Positions 57,316-64,000 of a stretch of DNA of 64,000 nucleotides are shown here, piece after piece. Position 1 is the first letter of the stretch. Each line of letters opens with the position of its first letter. The stretch spans positions 186,001 through 250,000 of the forward strand of contig NZ_JAEMGS010000004.1 of the NCBI RefSeq assembly GCF_017309075.1. The letters are read 5' to 3'. The position numbers were made by a program, and so were the translations under genes. This DNA comes from Motiliproteus sp. SC1-56. Lineage in GTDB: Bacteria > Pseudomonadota > Gammaproteobacteria > Pseudomonadales > Balneatricaceae. The notes under the pieces are model-generated. The model saw only the letters and a program-made list of their open reading frames with translations. It did not search any database and had not been told where the DNA came from.

Positions 57316-57920
57316 TGCAGACGGAAGCCCTCTGCTTCTACCAGGGAGATCTGCTGGCCGGCGTTGACGAGGTGGGTCGAGGCCCGCTGTTCGGGGCCGT
57401 GGTGACTGCGGCTGTGATTCTTGATCCGGCTCGGCCGATCGAAGGCTTGGCGGATTCAAAGCGGCTTAGCGAGGCGGCCCGAGAGGCGCTGGCCGAGCAG
57501 ATCAAGGAAAAAGCGTTGGCCTGGAGTCTGGGGCGTGCCGAGGTGGAGGAGATCGACCGGATCAACATACTCCAGGCGACCCTCGTTGCCATGCAGCGGG
57601 CCGTTGCCGGCCTGGCGGTGGCGCCAGAATATGTGTTGGTGGACGGCAACCGGTGTCCGCAGCTCCCCTGTCCCGCCGAGCCCGTGGTCAAGGGAGACGG
57701 GCGGGTTCCGGCAATCAGCGCCGCCTCCATTCTCGCCAAGGTAGCCCGCGACCGGGAAGTGATCGCCCTGGATAGACAGTATCCCGGCTACGGTCTGGCT
57801 CAGCACAAGGGTTACGGTACCGCCAAGCATCTGGAGGCGTTGCGACGCCTGGGTCCCACGCCGCAGCATCGGCGCTCGTTCGCACCGGTGCGAGCCCTTC
57901 TCAGTCCAGAGCCAAAGTAG
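57315..57920 (+). CDS. rnhB: Ribonuclease HII
   Basis: Nicks RNA in RNA:DNA hybrids and at single ribonucleotides. 201 residues with the catalytic acidic set starting in [12 protein letters not shown] (Asp-Glu), then LVDGN and the Asp in ARDREV. ATG overlaps the lpxB stop (TGATG). The usual lpxB-rnhB-dnaE order. Confidence 0.95.
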   Translation: MQTEALCFYQGDLLAGVDEVGRGPLFGAVVTAAVILDPARPIEGLADSKRLSEAAREALAEQIKEKALAWSLGRAEVEEIDRINILQATLVAMQRAVAGLAVAPEYVLVDGNRCPQLPCPAEPVVKGDGRVPAISAASILAKVARDREVIALDRQYPGYGLAQHKGYGTAKHLEALRRLGPTPQHRRSFAPVRALLSPEPK

Positions 57921-57972
57921 CAACACGCCCTTTTTAGGGGGCTTTTAAGAAGTCAGCGGCCTCTCGGGCGGG

Positions 57973-57978
57973 TATAAT
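57973..57978 (+). promoter_or_regulatory. Candidate -10 element before dnaE
   Basis: A consensus TATAAT 42 bases before the dnaE ATG, in the 99-base gap after rnhB. The -35 position is poor (GAAGTC at 17 bases). Confidence 0.45.
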
Positions 57979-58019
57979 TTCCGGCTTCTGTTTTTGTTTC
58001 TCAACCGCCGAGCCTGATC

Positions 58020-61517
<3,498 letters not shown>

Positions 61518-61530
61518 GGGCGTCGCGTCA

Positions 61531-61560
61531 TTGGCATCCCCCCGGTACACGGGTTAAACT
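61531..61560 (+). promoter_or_regulatory. Candidate sigma-70 promoter of accA
   Basis: TTGGCA (61531-61536), 18 bases, then TAAACT (61555-61560). A 7-bp leader hairpin (GCCTGCC 61576-61582 with GGCAGGC 61596-61602) lies between it and the accA ATG. Confidence 0.5.
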
Positions 61561-61626
61561 CTGGCATATTTTTTGGCCTGCCCCTTGCTCTGTTAGGCAG
61601 GCGAACCGTTCTGGGACCCGAGACAC

Positions 61627-62577
61627 ATGAACCCCAATTATCTGGATTTTGAACAACCCATCGCCGAGCTGGAAGCCAAGATCGAAGAGCTGCGCTTGGT
61701 TGGTGAGGACAGCGAAATCAATATCAGTGACGAGATCGAGCGTCTGCAGCAGAAGAATGTGGCGCTGACCGAGCAGGTTTTCAGCGATCTCAGTGCCTGG
61801 CAGGTGGCGCAGGTTGCTCGCCACCCCCAGCGTCCGTATACCCTCGACTACGTCAAGCACATGATCGAGGATTTTGACGAGCTGCACGGGGACCGTCACT
61901 TCGCGGACGATGCCGCCATCGTGGGCGGTATTGGTCGCCTGGAAGGGCAGCCGGTGATGGTAATCGGTCACCAGAAGGGCCGTGAAGTGAAGGAAAAGGT
62001 GCGCCGCAACTTTGGCATGCCGCGCCCGGAGGGGTATCGCAAGGCGCTGCGCCTGATGGAGATGGCCGAGCGCTTCAAGATGCCCATCATCACCTTTATC
62101 GACACGCCCGGCGCCTACCCCGGCATCGACGCCGAGGAGCGCGGCCAGAGCGAGGCCATTGCCTACAACCTGGCGGTGATGTCGCGTTTGAAGACGCCGA
62201 TCATCTCCACCGTGGTGGGTGAGGGCGGCTCCGGCGGGGCGCTGGCGATCGGCGTCTGCGATCAGTTGCTGATGCTGCAGTACGGCACCTACTCGGTGAT
62301 CTCGCCCGAGGGCTGTGCGTCCATTCTCTGGAAAAGCGCTGAGCGTGCCTCCGACGCGGCCAAGGCCATGGGCATCACCTCCGGGCGGCTGCACGAGCTG
62401 GGCCTGGTCGACAAAGTCGTTCCCGAACCTCTGGGCGGCGCCCACCGGGACGTGCCGCTGATGGCGGCAAGTCTGAAGCAGCAACTGATCGAGACCCTGG
62501 ATCAGCTGCAGGCGCTCTCCATGGACGAGCTCCTGCAAAAACGCTACGACCGGCTGATGTCCTACGGCATTGCCTGA
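61627..62577 (+). CDS. accA: Acetyl-CoA carboxylase carboxyltransferase subunit alpha
   Basis: With AccD transfers the carboxyl group from biotin to acetyl-CoA, giving malonyl-CoA for fatty acid synthesis (fabA, fabB, fabZ in this window). 316 residues; N-terminal [21 protein letters not shown], the central [16 protein letters not shown], and the oxyanion-hole [13 protein letters not shown]. Standard length. Follows dnaE with a 109-base gap. Confidence 0.97.
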   Translation: MNPNYLDFEQPIAELEAKIEELRLVGEDSEINISDEIERLQQKNVALTEQVFSDLSAWQVAQVARHPQRPYTLDYVKHMIEDFDELHGDRHFADDAAIVGGIGRLEGQPVMVIGHQKGREVKEKVRRNFGMPRPEGYRKALRLMEMAERFKMPIITFIDTPGAYPGIDAEERGQSEAIAYNLAVMSRLKTPIISTVVGEGGSGGALAIGVCDQLLMLQYGTYSVISPEGCASILWKSAERASDAAKAMGITSGRLHELGLVDKVVPEPLGGAHRDVPLMAASLKQQLIETLDQLQALSMDELLQKRYDRLMSYGIA

Positions 62578-62616
62578 TCTGTGGCCCCGGCGCTTCGTCG
62601 GGGCTTCTCTCCTCTC

Positions 62617-63939
62617 ATGATTCCCACCGTCGCCGACCTTCAGCAGCAGCTGCAAGGGCTCGGTGATCTGTCCGGCGTCTGGGTCGCCTACAGCGGCGGC
62701 CTCGACTCCCAGGTGCTGCTGCACCTGGCGGCGGGCGCCTGCGCGGCGCGCCGGCTGCCGCTCAGGGCTCTTCATATCCACCACGGTCTTCACCCCGCGG
62801 CCGATTGCTGGCAGGCCCACTGCGAAGCGCAGTGCCGGGTGCTGGGCGTTCCTTTGACCACGGTGCGGGTGGAGGTGGCGGCGCAGGGCAGTACGGAGGC
62901 CCAGGCCCGCGAGGCACGTTATCGTGCGTTCGAGGAGCGGTTGGGAGACGGCGAGCTCCTGTTGATGGCCCACCACGCCGACGATCAGTTGGAGACCTTG
63001 CTGCTGCGCCTGCTGCGTGGTGCCGGCGTGCGCGGGCTGGCAGCGATGCCGGCCCAGCGTTCCCTGGGTGACGGCCGGCTGCTGCGGCCGTTGCTCGCCT
63101 GGACGCGGCAGCAGCTGGAAACCTACGCCCGGCAGCACCGGCTGTGCTGGGTGGAAGATCCCAGCAATCGAGAGACCGACTATGACCGCAACTACCTGCG
63201 CCAGGAGGTGGTGCCGCAGTTACGCGCCCGCTGGCCGGCGGTGGCGACGCTGGCGAGTCGCAGCGCCGCGCTTTGTGCAGAGAGCGAGGCGCTGCTGCAG
63301 GCGCTGGCCGAGGAGGATCTGGCCTGTGCTCAAGCCCCCTTGGGCGGACTTTGCCTGGCAGGAATCCTCTCCCTGAGCCGGGGGCGGCAGAAGCTGCTCC
63401 TGCGCAGCTGGATTGAGCAGCAGGGGGTTCGCCTGCCAACGGCCGCGCTGCTGGCGCGGATTCTCGACGAGGTGGTGCCGGCCCGGCCCGATGCCGAGCC
63501 GCTGTTGCAATGGGATGGGATAGAGCTGCGCCGCTACCAGGGTGCGCTCTACCTCAAGTCCCCCTGGCCGGCCCCTCCGGATACGCCCCGGGCCTGGCAG
63601 CCAGAGCGTGCGCTGGAAACCCCGGCAGGCACGCTTCGGGCCGAGCCTACCCTGGCGGGTGGCTTCGGCTGGCCCCCGGGGGCGACCCTGGCGGTAGCTT
63701 ATCGGCGCGGGGGAGAGCGGCTGCGCCTGCCTGGCCGCGAGGGAAGCCGGGCGCTGAAGAAGTTGCTGCAGGCGGCGGCGGTGCCGCCCTGGCTGCGGGA
63801 CTGGCTGCCGCTGATCTATGTCGACGGGACCCTGGCCGCGGTGGCCGACCTCTGGATCTGCGAGGGCTTTCAGGCCGGGCCCGGGACCCCGTCCGTGCGG
63901 CTGCAGTGGCAGCCGCGACCGATTCTGGCGACGGGGTGA
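62617..63939 (+). CDS. tilS: tRNA(Ile)-lysidine synthase
   Basis: Converts C34 of tRNA-Ile(CAU) to lysidine so that it reads AUA and is charged by IleRS. 440 residues: N-type ATP pyrophosphatase domain with P-loop YSGGLDSQVLL (25-31 core), HHGLHPAADCW, then HHADDQLETLLLRLLRGAG; TilS substrate-binding and C-terminal domains follow. The ATG at 62617 is chosen; a GTG at 62581 is in frame, but a GC-rich inverted repeat lies between. No clear Shine-Dalgarno precedes either. Confidence 0.93.
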   Translation: MIPTVADLQQQLQGLGDLSGVWVAYSGGLDSQVLLHLAAGACAARRLPLRALHIHHGLHPAADCWQAHCEAQCRVLGVPLTTVRVEVAAQGSTEAQAREARYRAFEERLGDGELLLMAHHADDQLETLLLRLLRGAGVRGLAAMPAQRSLGDGRLLRPLLAWTRQQLETYARQHRLCWVEDPSNRETDYDRNYLRQEVVPQLRARWPAVATLASRSAALCAESEALLQALAEEDLACAQAPLGGLCLAGILSLSRGRQKLLLRSWIEQQGVRLPTAALLARILDEVVPARPDAEPLLQWDGIELRRYQGALYLKSPWPAPPDTPRAWQPERALETPAGTLRAEPTLAGGFGWPPGATLAVAYRRGGERLRLPGREGSRALKKLLQAAAVPPWLRDWLPLIYVDGTLAAVADLWICEGFQAGPGTPSVRLQWQPRPILATG

Positions 63940-64000
63940 TTGTTGATTGTCGTTGCCGAGCCAATCTGCTACTCTGTAGCCCCATCTCGGGGTGCTCGCA
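63940..64000 (+). other. Intergenic tail after tilS
   Basis: Sixty-one bases with a small CCCC/GGGG inverted repeat near the end. No gene start is visible. In related genomes pyrG often follows, but nothing here shows it. Confidence 0.3.

Overview
This window is a housekeeping stretch of a high-GC gammaproteobacterial chromosome, of the broad Pseudomonadales/Oceanospirillales kind. The evidence is gene content and order. One block reads ispB / rplU-rpmA-obgE-proB / rpsT / murJ-ribF-ileS-lspA-fkpB / minor type IV pilins / thiO / bamD / rluD-pgeF / clpB. A second reads dapD-arsC-like-dapC-glnD-map / rpsB-tsf-pyrH-frr-uppS-cdsA-rseP-bamA-skp-lpxD-fabZ-lpxA-lpxB-rnhB-dnaE-accA-tilS. From memory, both follow the order in Pseudomonas aeruginosa closely. 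I could not fix genus or species from sequence alone.

Region by region. 1-2,860 is a small accessory patch: a RAYT-type (Y1/HUH) transposase, a separate 93%-identical copy of its 3' end, an AT-richer secreted protein gene and a MazG-like nucleotide pyrophosphohydrolase. Five copies of one 28-bp repeat bracket these genes. 2,940-7,815 (mostly minus strand) holds a DASS-family anion:sodium symporter, the unsaturated fatty acid pair fabA/fabB and the polyprenyl synthase ispB. 7,900-11,120 is rplU-rpmA, obgE and proB. 11,209-18,040 is rpsT (minus), murJ, ribF, ileS, lspA and fkpB. 18,256-24,330 is a minor-pilin operon (FimU-like, PilV, PilW, PilX, a short PilY1, PilE) plus a second GspH/FimT pseudopilin behind a duplicated repeat. 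24,393-33,400 is thiO, bamD, rluD, pgeF, the threonine-degradation pair kbl-tdh, and clpB under a good heat-shock promoter. 33,531-38,290 has a GNAT acetyltransferase, a GGCT-like protein, a small unknown, ilvI-ilvH and an outer-membrane-type protein. 38,350-44,650 is a minus-strand run map-glnD-dapC-arsC-like-dapD. 44,800-63,939 runs on the plus strand from rpsB through translation, envelope and lipid A genes to dnaE, accA and tilS.

How they fit together. Much of the window builds the envelope: fatty acids (fabA, fabB, fabZ, accA), phospholipid (cdsA), lipid A (lpxD, lpxA, lpxB), outer-membrane protein assembly (bamA, bamD, skp, rseP), peptidoglycan (uppS, murJ, dapC, dapD, pgeF) and lipoprotein maturation (lspA). 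Translation genes (rplU, rpmA, rpsT, rpsB, tsf, frr, ileS, map, rluD, tilS) are interleaved.

The most notable observations are absences. ispH is missing between fkpB and the pilin genes, and ispC (dxr) is missing between cdsA and rseP. These are two MEP isoprenoid genes from two separate conserved slots, while the isoprenoid-using genes ispB and uppS remain. pilS-pilR are also absent between thiO and bamD. The other points of interest are the RAYT repeat island with bracketed passenger genes, a PilY1 without its usual N-terminal von Willebrand A domain, and the low-GC minor-pilin module. I saw no rRNA, tRNA, CRISPR array, prophage or obvious defence system.
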